The translations under genes and the position numbers were made by a program. A stretch of DNA of 64,000 nucleotides from assembly GCF_963259705.1 (NCBI RefSeq), contig NC_081844.1:103194671-103258670 (forward strand), written 5' to 3'. Within the stretch, counting starts at the first letter, position 1, and every line of letters starts with the position of its first letter. A model generated the notes under the pieces. That model was not told where the DNA came from and made no database searches. It saw nothing but the letters and a program-made list of their open reading frames with translations. The stretch comes from Myotis daubentonii. Its lineage: Eukaryota > Chordata > Mammalia > Chiroptera > Vespertilionidae. Shown piece by piece: positions 37,130-46,950 of the stretch.

Positions 37130-38637
37130 CCTCCCTGATGACCCTAAGTCACATTTCCCAGAAAGACTGGAGAGCCCTAAGTCACCCAATGAGAGTTGGC
37201 TCCTGACCGTGGTATGAAGCACGGGGCTCTGTGGAAAGGATGTTGAAGGTCAGTTCCAAGGTCATTGCCCCTTCATTAAAGAGTCTGTTCCAAGGGCATG
37301 AGGCTTTCCCAGAAGAAGAAATGTTATGTTCCCCTTAAATCCAAGCACACTGCACGGGCTTCCTGTTTCACTAGAACTATCAGATAATTCACCCAGAGCT
37401 TTTTGGGCACCGTAGCCTCTGCTACCAGATTGGAGAACACAAAGGAAACGTGGTTCTGTTTGAAACCTTGCCCAGCACTGACCTTGACCCTGGACTGGCT
37501 TTGTGTGTCCTAAGTCCGAGATCAGCACTTCGCCCCATCGCTCAGGGTTCTTTCTTGGACATTTGGCACCAAAAAAGTCACTCCTCGTCGCCAGCATGAG
37601 AAAGTGTTGTGTAAAGAAAAATTCAGTCAAACGGCTTGGTTTTCCCACTTTAGGAAATAGAATTGAACTTCGCTTTGGGCGGCTCTATCTCATGTTAAAT
37701 ATTCGAACAGAGAATAAATCTCGGTATACGTTTTGTTTGCTGTCTTGCTTTTGTTTCTGGTTTTATTGTTTCCCTCTGCGTGGAATGTTTCGGGAACAAC
37801 TGTTTGTTCTTGCTAAGAAGTTCGGCTCCCAGGTACTGGAGCAGATTTATGCGGTCGTAAGAAGACATCACCTATTACTTTGTGTAATAAACTTCCTTTC
37901 AGATGGAAGAGGAAATACGGCTATGCCTTGACTGCAGAGCCAGTTCAGTAAATATTTACAGGGATCAACACGGTTGGCACAAATGGAGCCTGCGGAGAGC
38001 TCAGGGCTCCAAACTTTGAGTAGGAAGGGCCAGACCTTGCACACGGTTGCAGTGGGCCTTTGGGGAGGAAAGGAACTGACATCCAGCCCCAGGGGATGGG
38101 CTCAGACCGGCTGGTGAGCCCCACGCTGACTCCCTCAATGTCAGATGTCTCCAGGGAGCTTGCCGAGAGTGCAGCCCTAATTTTATCCGAGCTGAAGTTT
38201 TCTGATAAATTCCTCAGGTCCCACCCAGGACTCCATGTGGTGGATAAAAAGAGTCACCCATATGCTTTACACCCCAGACAGCCAGGCAGTTTTGACACTT
38301 TGTAGAAAGTGTAGATGCCCGATCCGGATTCTCATCCAGGCAGAGAGCCATCCCAAGGCTAAATGGAGACGGGCCTTGGGCTGTGGGGCATGGACAGTGC
38401 TGTCCCCCATGAGAACTCGGTCCCTCTGCAAGGGTCCTGGCAGATTGTGGCAGCCACAGCAGGGCAGCCCGACTCACACCAACTCCCTTGGCGACAGCAC
38501 TGCCAGATTCAGTGTTAGGACACCCAGCTGAACTGGAGTTTCAGGTCAAGAACGAATAATGCTTTCAGTATGAGTAAATATGTCCCAAATAGTGTATGGG
38601 AACTTCAAGTTTAACTGGTATCCTGTTTCTCATTTCT

Positions 38638-38871
38638 TTTTAAAAATATATACATATATTTTTTATATATTTTTTGTTGATTTCAGAGATAAAGAGAAAG
38701 GGAGAGAGAGATAGAAGCATCAGTGATGAGAGAGAATCATTGATTGGCTGCCTCCTACACGTCCCCAACTGGGGATCGAGCCTGCAACCCAGGCATGTGC
38801 CCTGACCAGAAATCAAACCATGACCTCCTGGTTCACAGGTCAATGCTCAAGCACTGACCCACCCCAGCCAG
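38638..38871 (-). mobile_element. VES-type SINE
   Basis: Minus-strand head TCTGGCTGGGGTGGGTCAG, GAACCAGGAGGTCATGGTTT, VES body and an A/T-rich tail. CCTGTTTCTCAT (near 38622) and CCTGATTCTTAT (near 38872) may be the diverged target duplication. Confidence 0.9.
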
Positions 38872-39301
38872 ACCTGATTCTTATGTCTTAGTCTGGAAAT
38901 TTTACTTGGTGGCCACATCTATCGCCAACACCCTCTTCGTCCTTTCTTCTCGGTCACACCCTGAGCCCAGGTGGGGTCATAGTGTGCTGTTCCCTTCCTG
39001 GCCCAGTGATTGACCCAGGGGAGGCCAAGGACCCCAGTGGAGACAAGCAGACGCCCTAGGCAAGGATGTCTACAAGTGAAGCTGGGAAATGGAGGAAACA
39101 CTCTTTTCTCTGGTGGCCCCAGGGGTTGCAAACATGACTGTGGCATTCTTTAGTGGCATGGTCTCCCATGCCTCCCCCCTCTGGCCTACCCCCTTTTACT
39201 TTCATGAGCTGCGCCTTTCCTTCTGTGAGCTATCTAACAGCCTTCCAACTCACCCAGTTTTTGCTTAAGCTAGGTGGAGCTGAGCTCTAATAGCCCTAAG
39301 T

Positions 39302-39513
39302 CCGTGGTCGGCAAACTGTGGCTCGCGAGCTGCATGCGGCTCTTTGGCCCCTTGAGTGTGGCTCTTCCTAAGCCTTAGGAGTACCCTAATTAAGTTAATA
39401 ACAATGTACCTACCCATATAGTTTAAGTTTAAAAAATTTGGCTCTCAAAAGAAATTTCAATCGTTGTACTGTTGATATTTGGCTCTGTTGACTAAGGAGT
39501 TTGCCGACCACTG
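39302..39513. mobile_element. Non-autonomous hAT transposon (about 212 bp)
   Basis: Left end CCGTGGTCGGCAAACTGTGG and right end GTTTGCCGACCACTG are inverted repeats, followed inside by TGGCTCGCGAGCTGCATGC and GGCTCTTTGGCCCCTTGAG. The flanking octamers CCCTAAGT and CCATGAGA agree at only 5 of 8 positions, so the copy is older or its target site has mutated. It is a different family from those at 2715 and 43492. Confidence 0.85.
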
Positions 39514-40559
39514 CCATGAGATGCTCAGCAGCTCAGCCCAAACTCCTGAGTCTGGCCTCAGGGATTATAGGAAAAAGGAATTTTCCCTGGGAATGCTTAC
39601 AGACAGTATTTACAATCAGATGCCCCGCCACAGCTACCCGTGTTGTGGCTCTGGGCAGCTCTGGGCTGAGAACAAGATGGGAATGCAGTCATCCCGCCAC
39701 ACAGAGCGGGGAACCCCAAGCCCACCTGCCTCCCGTCAGGGCTGCCCAGACAGTGGAGGAGGGGGCTTGCCTCCCTGCCATCTGGGAGCCACTGTCTGAA
39801 ACATCTTCCCTCTCAAAATCTCTCCCTGCCACTAACCGACACAGTGCCTACAGTGTTCACCCTTAGAGTTGATATGTTTGGCTTCATTTGTGATTCTCCT
39901 CTAGCCTTGCACAGCCATTACTGGGAGAAAATCTAACATACTCAGGGTTGCGGATGAATTCACATGTAAGTTCTGGTGGATTTTTAAAATGCTATTGAAG
40001 TGGCTGGTAGTGTGTGGCTGGGAGTCCAGGCAACGTCCCCTGTACTGAGAAGGCGTCCATGCAAGTGGCCCGACTAAGGCTGGAGGTGGCCGTGAGCCTC
40101 TCTGGTAACTGGTCATCTTAGGCAGGCAGAATGGACAGGACGCAGGCACTGGAAGGAGAGGAGACCTGCTCGAGGACCTGCTTCACCGTTGCACTTTGGC
40201 CCAGGTCTGGGTCTGGCATTTTCTCCATCTCTCTACCCTGGCTGAATCGCCCCTTTTCCATATTGCATGAGCCAGTGCAGCAGGTAGACACAAATGCAAC
40301 CAGGCAGGTGCGCTTCTCAGTGCCGGTGCCTGGCCTCTCCGCCCAGGTGCGCCACCTTCCAGGTCTCTGCAGCCACTTCTGTAAAGTGACTCTGCAGGAG
40401 GCGATCCCTAAGTTATTTCCCCACAAGTATTCTGTGGTTTTAATTCAGATGGCAGGCGCTCTCCTATTTAGGCTTGGGCTGTCTGCTTGAGGCTTAGCTA
40501 TTTGGAATCTGAGAGAGATTTTCCTCCAGACGGACAAGGTTATTTCTGGCCAGTCCACA

Positions 40560-40760
40560 CAATCACTGTTGTTTGTTGAGCTCTGAGCTCTGTGTCAAGC
40601 TGAGCTACGTGATTTGCATCCTTTATCTCATTTAAGGTCGCAACCCCCCGGTGAGTTAGAGAGTTCTAACATGCCCATTTTACAGGGAGGGAAACTGAGG
40701 GTCTGAGAGATTGAAAAACAAAGAGCAGAACTTTCCCAGAGCCTCAGGGCCAGTTCTGCC
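40560..40760 (-). mobile_element. MIR relic
   Basis: TTTATCTCATTTAAGGTCGC, CCCATTTTACAGGGAGGG, AAACTGAGGGTCTGAGAG: minus-orientation MIR. Confidence 0.78.
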
Positions 40761-40884
40761 TGGTTCCAAAGCTTCTCTAACCACCATACTCTCTTATTTC
40801 CACAAAAGTATATTTTACCCACAGTGCACCTGAAATGTAGTCTAGCCTCAGAAGACAGCATTCTTTTGGGGGGTATTTTTACTG

Positions 40885-40967
40885 TAAAAGGCGAAAAGTA
40901 TTGTAGTTAGGAGTCCCCAAGTTCAAAGCCCAGCTCTACCGCTACTGACAGAATGACCTTGGTCAAG

Positions 40968-41024
<57 letters not shown>

Positions 41025-41095
41025 CTCTTCAGCTAAAAATTGGTGTAATAAAAGCATCTGTTCTCGAGACATTGTATTAAGTGATTAATATGTTT
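40885..41095 (+). mobile_element. MIR relic with internal (CT)n expansion
   Basis: AAGCCCAGCTCTACCGCTAC, TGACCTTGGTCAAGTCACTC, then (CT)n at 40971-41020, then CGGTCTCTTCAGCTAAAAAT and a tail segment. The array sits where MIR normally has its CTCTCTG segment, so it probably grew from MIR's own sequence. Confidence 0.75.
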
Positions 41096-41994
41096 AAGTT
41101 GGACCATGTAAAATTACTGATATTTTACCATGTTTGAGCTACAAAAAAACTAAAAATTTTATATCTAAATATCTAAAGTTCTTAGAACAGCATCCAGACA
41201 TAGTTAGCACTTACACTGGTGTTGGTGTCATTCTTATTGAAAATTTCATTGAGGGTTTGCAGCATCTGGGTATATATAGTAGGTGCCCAATGATTGCTGG
41301 TGAATTTGGGAGTTGAGCGGAAACTGGGTTGTGCAGGAATGCACTTGCGGTGGTCTGGGCTAAGGAGGCGCCCTCCCCGCAGGGCTGAGCAGAAGACAGG
41401 CAGGGAGCACACGGGCTCTCGGACGCTAATAGTTTCCAGACTCTTCCTGGCATCGCCTGGCAGACAGTGGGGAAGCTCTCAGCAGGATGCCCTGACCCGT
41501 GGACGCCGCCTTCTGAAGCAGTCTCTGTCCTCTGGCCTTGAAGAAGTGAAGAAAAACTTCAAGGTGGAGGGGGTGGGAGGTTAAGTCTTGTGGTTTGCGT
41601 GTGGTTGCTTTTATGCAGTTGGAAATAATGAGAAAAGACGGGCCTGGGGAGCCCTCCGCTCAGCCCGTTCCTCCGCTGCTGGTGTTATTCTTGCTGAGAC
41701 CCCTGCAGAGGGCAGGGGAAGCGCAGGGCTAGTGCTGGGTCTTTGGGAGCAGAGACACAACTGGCAGAAGGCAGATGTGGTGGAGCAGGGGCAGTGCCTC
41801 CCCAAGCACACTGTGACTTTGTGCGATGTGTGGGCAAACTTTCTTTCGACGTGTCTGTTTTAATGCATCACAGAACCTTATCGCTAAAACATCAGGCTTT
41901 TCATCTCACAGACATTATTTGGGGAGGAGGCTGAGTGGATTAACGTTTTCTGAATGGGGGGGGGGCGATTTTAAAATGTGCTAAGGAAAGAGCA

Positions 41995-42135
41995 CCTCCC
42001 AGTGCTCAAGGCTCAAAGTTTGGGGGAGAGGGCGGAGGTGGTAGGATGCTCGGTAAATCATTACCCTGTAAAGCCATAAATGCTGTCAGAGGGGTGGGTA
42101 TAAAATATCCCAGGGCGCATTGAGGAGGAAATCAG
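41995..42135 (+). repeat. 141-bp duplication, copy 1
   Basis: Runs from CCTCCCAGTGCTCAAGGCTC to GAGGAGGAAATCAG. Nearly identical to 42634-42774; the differences I see are a few in a purine-rich patch and one near GTCAGAGG(G/T)GTGGG. The flanks of the two copies do not match. Confidence 0.93.
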
Positions 42136-42219
42136 TGGACATCAGATTTAGTGAAAAGCATGAACCTGGCCCACGATGACTGTGGTTAGGGAAACACTGA
42201 TACAGGGCGTTGGGGGGCG

Positions 42220-42450
42220 GGGTTGAGATGCGTCTGCATAGTCCTGGCTCTGGCACAGAGTAACTTAATTTCTCTAAGCCTCGGTTTTCTCATCTGTAAA
42301 ATGGGAATAATAATTCCTGCCTTAAAGTTGATTTTTTTGGCAGGGGTGAGGTGTGTTGGGGAGGGGGGTGACTAAATGAGAAATGCCTTAAAAGCTGGTA
42401 GTAACTGAGAACCTGGTACAAAACCAGAATTCAGTAGATATCGTTTATTA
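42220..42450 (+). mobile_element. MIR relic between the two duplication copies
   Basis: TTTCTCTAAGCCTCGGTTTT, CTCATCTGTAAAATGGGAAT, AATTCCTGCCTTAAAG and GAGAACCTGGTACAAAACCA in MIR order. Confidence 0.8.
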
Positions 42451-42633
42451 CTATTACCATTATTATCCTTAGCCTGGTACACTGTAAGACCTCAATGAAC
42501 TGCATTTTTATAAACCCGCCTAGTCAAGCCATTCTTTCATTCCATAATTATTTCTTGGATACTAGTGTATCCTAAACCTGATACTGGTTCCTGGGACAAA
42601 TTCATAACAGGGGGGTGAAGACTCAGTCTCATC

Positions 42634-42774
42634 CCTCCCAGTGCTCAAGGCTCAAAGTTTGGGGGAGGGGATGGGGGAGGTAGGATGCTCGGTAAATCAT
42701 TACCCTGTAAAGCCATAAATGCTGTCAGAGGTGTGGGTATAAAATATCCCAGGGCGCATTGAGGAGGAAATCAG
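42634..42774 (+). repeat. 141-bp duplication, copy 2
   Basis: Second copy, 639 bp downstream in direct orientation. Shares GGATGCTCGGTAAATCATTA, GCCATAAATGCTGTCAGAGG and TATAAAATATCCCAGGGCGC with copy 1. No inverted ends or target-site duplication are visible, so it does not look like a transposon. Confidence 0.93.
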
Positions 42775-42807
42775 CCCAGAAGAACCCCATTAAACTACTT
42801 GGTCTTA

Positions 42808-42930
42808 CCAGGCCAGTGTGGCTCAGTGGTTGAGCATCGACCTATGAACCAGGAGGTCACAGTTTGATTCATAGCCGGAGCATGTGCCCGGGTTTCGGGC
42901 TTCATCACCAGTGTGGACCATGCAATAAAA
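42808..42930 (+). mobile_element. VES-type SINE, 3'-shortened
   Basis: Head CCAGGCCAGTGTGGCTCAG, GACCTATGAACCAGGAGGTC, ACAGTTTGATTCATAGCCGG, then directly into an AATAAAAATAAAAG tail. The CT-rich 3' body is missing. Confidence 0.88.
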
Positions 42931-43183
42931 ATAAAAGTAAGAAAAGAAAAAAATAGCCACACGGTCTAGAAACAGCTCCATCCAATTGCCACATGTAGCT
43001 ACTGAGCACTAAAACGTGCTCAGCGTGACTGAAGAACTGAATTTTCCACTTGATTGCATTGTAATTAATTGAAATTTTAAAACTGAAGCAATATAAAATA
43101 TTTTTCTGTTGAACTTGCTTTTATTGTTTTGGCAAGACCGCATGTCCCTTGAACCACTGAAAATACGAACCAAATTTTGAAAG

Positions 43184-43370
43184 GAGGTCATGGTTCAATT
43201 TCTGGGTGGAGTAAATACCCTTGTTTCAGGCTTGATCCCCAGTAGGGGACATGCAGGAAGCAGCCACCAATGATTCTCTCTCATCATTGATGCGTCTATC
43301 TCTCTATCCTTCTCCCTTCCTCTCTCTGAAATCACTAAAAGCATATTTTAAAGTAAAAATAGAAAAACAT
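43184..43370 (+). mobile_element. VES-type SINE, 5'-truncated
   Basis: Starts inside the tRNA-related region (AGGAGGTCATGGTTCAATTT), then the body CCCCAGTAGGGGACATGCAG, TCATTGATGCGTCTATC and an ATCACTAAAAGCATA tail. It contains none of the head, unlike 42808-42930. Confidence 0.87.
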
Positions 43371-43491
43371 ACTATTAAATTCCTTTTTTTATTTAATGTG
43401 ATTAGAAGTTTTCAAGTCACATATGCTCATGTTGTAGTTCTGTTGGACCAAACCTGAATGTAAATGACAGTCCGAGTTGAAAGGTATAGAC

Positions 43492-43879
43492 CAGGGGTGG
43501 GCAACCCCTGGCACACATGCCAAACATGGCACGCCACTAACTTTTGCTGGCACGCAAACCCTCTCTTATAATCTTCCATTTACAATTTTTTTCTTAATAT
43601 CGACTTTTTTATTTTTCAGATAAATTCAGTGTAGGTGCATCTTAGATAAATAAATAATTTTACATAACATGTATACATTAAAAATGTATTTTTCATCATC
43701 ATATACTTTGTTTTTGTTGCTTGAATGAATTTTATTATTTCTTCAAGGTTCTTCAGATTAAGAGATATCAAGTAGGCATAACATATTCTCAAAAAAATTA
43801 GGGTTGGCACGCAGAAGAATTTTGAGTCAGAGATTTTGCTGGTTTTGGCACGCACTCACAAAAAGGTTGCCCACCCCTG
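43492..43879. mobile_element. Non-autonomous hAT transposon (388 bp)
   Basis: Ends CAGGGGTGGGCAACCCCTGG and GGTTGCCCACCCCTG are inverted repeats, perfect over 15 bases. Perfect 8-bp duplication GTATAGAC at 43484-43491 and 43880-43887. Sub-terminal GGCACGC motifs occur at both ends (CATGGCACGCC and TTTGGCACGCAC). The interior is AT-rich with no transposase. Confidence 0.93.
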
Positions 43880-44199
43880 GTATAGACGTCCAGAGGAGAG
43901 ATCCACGTCTAGTTAGCTTGGGCAGTTCTTTCTCACAGACCTGGAGCGGAGCCTATCTGAGGCCCTCCTACTTCCGAGGATTTGGTCCTCACTATGGGAA
44001 CTCGCGGAGTTGCCAGATTTAACAAATTTAAGAAAAAATAAATCTGGCAACCCTTGACGTTAGGCACATTGCAGAAGTGCAGTGAGCCTCATTCTCTTTG
44101 TTTGTAAAATCAGGACGATAAAATACCTGCCTCAGGAGTGTCTTATGTTACATTAACGATTAAATTAAATCAGAGAAGACCAGGAGGGGTATATTTATT

Positions 44200-44418
44200 T
44201 CTCTATTTTAAATATTTTTTATTGATTTCAGAGAGGAATGGAGAGGGAGAGAGAGATAGAAACATCAATGATGACAGAGAATCATTGATCTGCTGCCTCC
44301 TGCATGCCCCCCACTGGGGATCAAGCCCACAACCCAGTCATGTGCCCTGGCGAGGAATCAAACCCTGACCTCCTGATTCATAGGTCAACACTCAACCACT
44401 GAGCCCTGCCGGCCAGGC
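44200..44418 (-). mobile_element. VES-type SINE
   Basis: Minus-strand head GCCTGGCCGGCAGGGCTCAG, GAATCAGGAGGTCAGGGTTT, full body and A-rich tail. AGGAGGGGTATATTTAT and AGGAGTTGATATATTTAT flank it as a probable diverged target duplication. Confidence 0.9.
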
Positions 44419-45744
44419 AGGAGTTGATATATTTATAAACTTCAACCTAAGTAATGTAAAGTTGGGGAACTCGACAAATGCGTTCATCTTTCTGGAGCTC
44501 TGAACACGCAGGTCTGAGGGAATGTGTATCCCAGGATGGTGTTAGAGACACCGCCCCCCAACTGCAGGTGTATCGGGGTGCACCTGGATTTCGGTTTTCC
44601 ACAGAATTATGTGGGGTTGGGGAGCATGAGCCAAAGGGAGGAGGGAGGTTAATTATGAACCATGTCCTATGTCTTTCTTCTGTCACTGAATGCTTCGTAT
44701 AAGCCAAAAATGCCACAGCAGTTACAATGCTGCTACCTGTTGAGAGAAATGTGTACCTTTAGCAGGAAAGAAATGTGTGGGACTTGAGTTTCGGATAAAA
44801 CCCCTGAAATTAGCTCTATTAAGTAAATTGTCACAAACTCAAAATAAGTCTAATTGTGTCATTTATCTCATTGCAGATGAAAATGTGGTTCTTTTTTTAA
44901 TGGCTACAGGTGACCTGCACTTCAAAAAGGAAGTATCCTTCCCCCCACCCCCCAGCTTCTCTTTCTCTCAGTAAAAAGTTGTCCATGTTGATATTAGCAT
45001 ATCAGAGGACTAGGACTATGTATTTCTGGGAATTTCATTTCCCACTACATGATAAGGCCCTGAGAGATAGAACTACTTTTTTTTTAACATGCGGTTCCTT
45101 TTCAGCAGAATCAAGTTTAAAGTGATTCAGGTTAGACCTGTGAAATCCACTTAACTAAAAACCATTTAAGAGAAAGATCAAGCTCCATTTGCTAATACAA
45201 GATTTTTGATTTCTGAGTTTTAAAAAAATCCTTGAGCGAACCATGTCAAGAATTAAAAATTGAAAAGAACACCAGCAGCCTCCCCACGTGCCTAATTTGG
45301 CTCCGCTGAACAAATGATCACATTGAGATGAGAATTATATACAGGATTTGCTCCACATCCTTATTTCTTCAACTCATTTCTCACTCCCGAAAAATTACCA
45401 AGTTCCCGTGCAGGAGGGAGCACGTCTCTATTGACCATGGTGCCGATGGTCCAGGTAGAAATAGAAAAATGGAGATTTCAGATTCTAGTTGTGAATGAAC
45501 TTCTGCAGAAGACATAATTTATCATAGAAACCCAATCTGATGAATTTGGGATCAGAAAGGATCAGAATGCCTCCTTTGTTGACTAATTTATTAACAGGTC
45601 ATTTTTGCTCATGCCCTACCTTGCAAATGCTAATAATAAAAATTCTAAGTGGGTGAGAGAAGAAGCTTTCTCTGTGGTCCCTCATTTTCTCATTAATAAG
45701 GCGTCGCCTTGCTTGTAGGTTTCAGAATTCTCTGTCTTTCTTTA

Positions 45745-45875
45745 GGGAGATGGAAGAGGACAATAGAGAGAAAACCACAGAGTCGAGAGACCAAGGTTCA
45801 ATCCCACTCAGCCAGTCATTGGTAGTCCAGACCTTGGGCAAGGCATTTCACCTAAGGAGGGCTCAAGGTCATCTC
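45745..45875 (+). mobile_element. Partial MIR relic
   Basis: CAAGGTTCAATCCCACTCAG, GTCCAGACCTTGGGCAAGGC, ATTTCACCTAAG: the central part of a + orientation MIR. Confidence 0.6.
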
Positions 45876-46079
45876 TGTCCAGCAAAGGTCTGGACCCACA
45901 TGACCTTTGAGCCCATCTTGACTGTGGTTCTGCCATTCTGATGCAATGCAAGAAGGAAACCACGAAGCTTTCTCTGAGGGGGGGTTATGCAAATGAGGAA
46001 GAATACATCGCCAGTCTTCACTAGTGTTAGTTGAGCTGACAGTTGTCCTGCTATAAGCTGGGAAGGTGCAGTACACAGG

Positions 46080-46250
46080 CGTTAGGTGTCACACGGCTCA
46101 GGTTCTAATCCCACCTCTGTCATTTACCAGCTGCATGTTACTTCAGCTTTCTGAGCCTCAATTTCTTCGTCTGTCAAATGGGAAAATAATATACACATAT
46201 CATAACATTGGTGCCTGGCACACACTAAGGACTCAATAAAAGTTAGCCAC
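46080..46250 (+). mobile_element. MIR relic
   Basis: GGTTCTAATCCCACCTCTGT, TTCTGAGCCTCAATTTCTTC, GTCTGTCAAATGGGAAAATA, and TGCCTGGCACACACTAAGGA before AATAAAAGTTAGC. Confidence 0.85.
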
Positions 46251-46392
46251 GATGCCATTATGGTAATGACCCCTGACCCAGCAGGAAGTGAGACACATTT
46301 CTTCAGTGCCTCCTGTGTGTCTAATATGCCCAGACCCCTGCCTCCTCTTATACACACACTCTATAAGATCGGTGTGACCACCCTTCTCCCCA

Positions 46393-46696
46393 TCTATATA
46401 TATAAAAGCCTAAGCGACCATTCGATTGTTTGACCAGTAGCTATGATGCACAATGACCACCAGGGGGCAGATGCTCCAACCAGTAGGCTAGGTTGCTGCT
46501 GGGTCCCTGTCAGCCCTGAATCTGGTTCACCTGCACCCCAGGCCCAGAGAGAAGGGAGGAGGAAAGAGGGACCTCAATTCCTGGCAGAGCCCAATTCCTG
46601 GGTTAGCTTGCTGCTGGGGCCCTTTCAGCCCCGAATCTAGTTCACCTGTGCCAGATTCCCTTTCAATGTGCACAAATCTGTGCACTGGGCCACTAG
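46393..46696 (+). mobile_element. Non-autonomous Helitron (HeliBat type), 304 bp
   Basis: Has the full set of Helitron termini: 5' TC (TCTATATATATAAAAGCC), 3' CTAG, insertion between A (46392) and T (46697), no target-site duplication, and a 3' hairpin with 6-bp arms GTGCAC/GTGCAC around AAATCT at 46668-46685, 11 bp before the end. Inside, GCTGCTGGGTCCCTGTCAGC and GCTGCTGGGGCCCTTTCAGC are two copies of an internal repeat. No Rep/helicase is encoded. The TCTATATATATAAAAG start is the HeliBat type, restricted among mammals to vespertilionid bats. Confidence 0.93.
46457..46470 (+). promoter_or_regulatory. CTCF-like motif inside the Helitron
   Basis: CCACCAGGGGGCAG fits the CTCF core consensus CCASYAGRKGGCRS at all 14 positions. 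Binding in vivo is not shown by sequence alone. Confidence 0.6.
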
Positions 46697-46734
46697 TAGA
46701 GATATAATTATAGAGCAAGACTATGTGGCTGGGA

Positions 46735-46950
46735 GCCTGTATTGGTTTCACTAACCAGCTATCTGCCCTGTCAATTTGAGCCAATTTCCCAGCACCTCTC
46801 CACCTCCATTCTCTCATCTGTGAAATGGGAGGAATAACAGTACCTACCTCTAGGTTTATTGGAATGGGGAAATAAGGGAATGCTTATAAAGTGCTGGGCA
46901 CCATGCATGACACTGAGCCAGCACTTTGCAAAATGTTAGCTACTATGCAA
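46735..46950 (+). mobile_element. MIR relic
   Basis: CATTCTCTCATCTGTGAAAT, GGGAGGAATAACAGTACCTA, CCTCTAGGTTTATTGGAATG and TATAAAGTGCTGGGCACC in MIR order. Confidence 0.78.
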
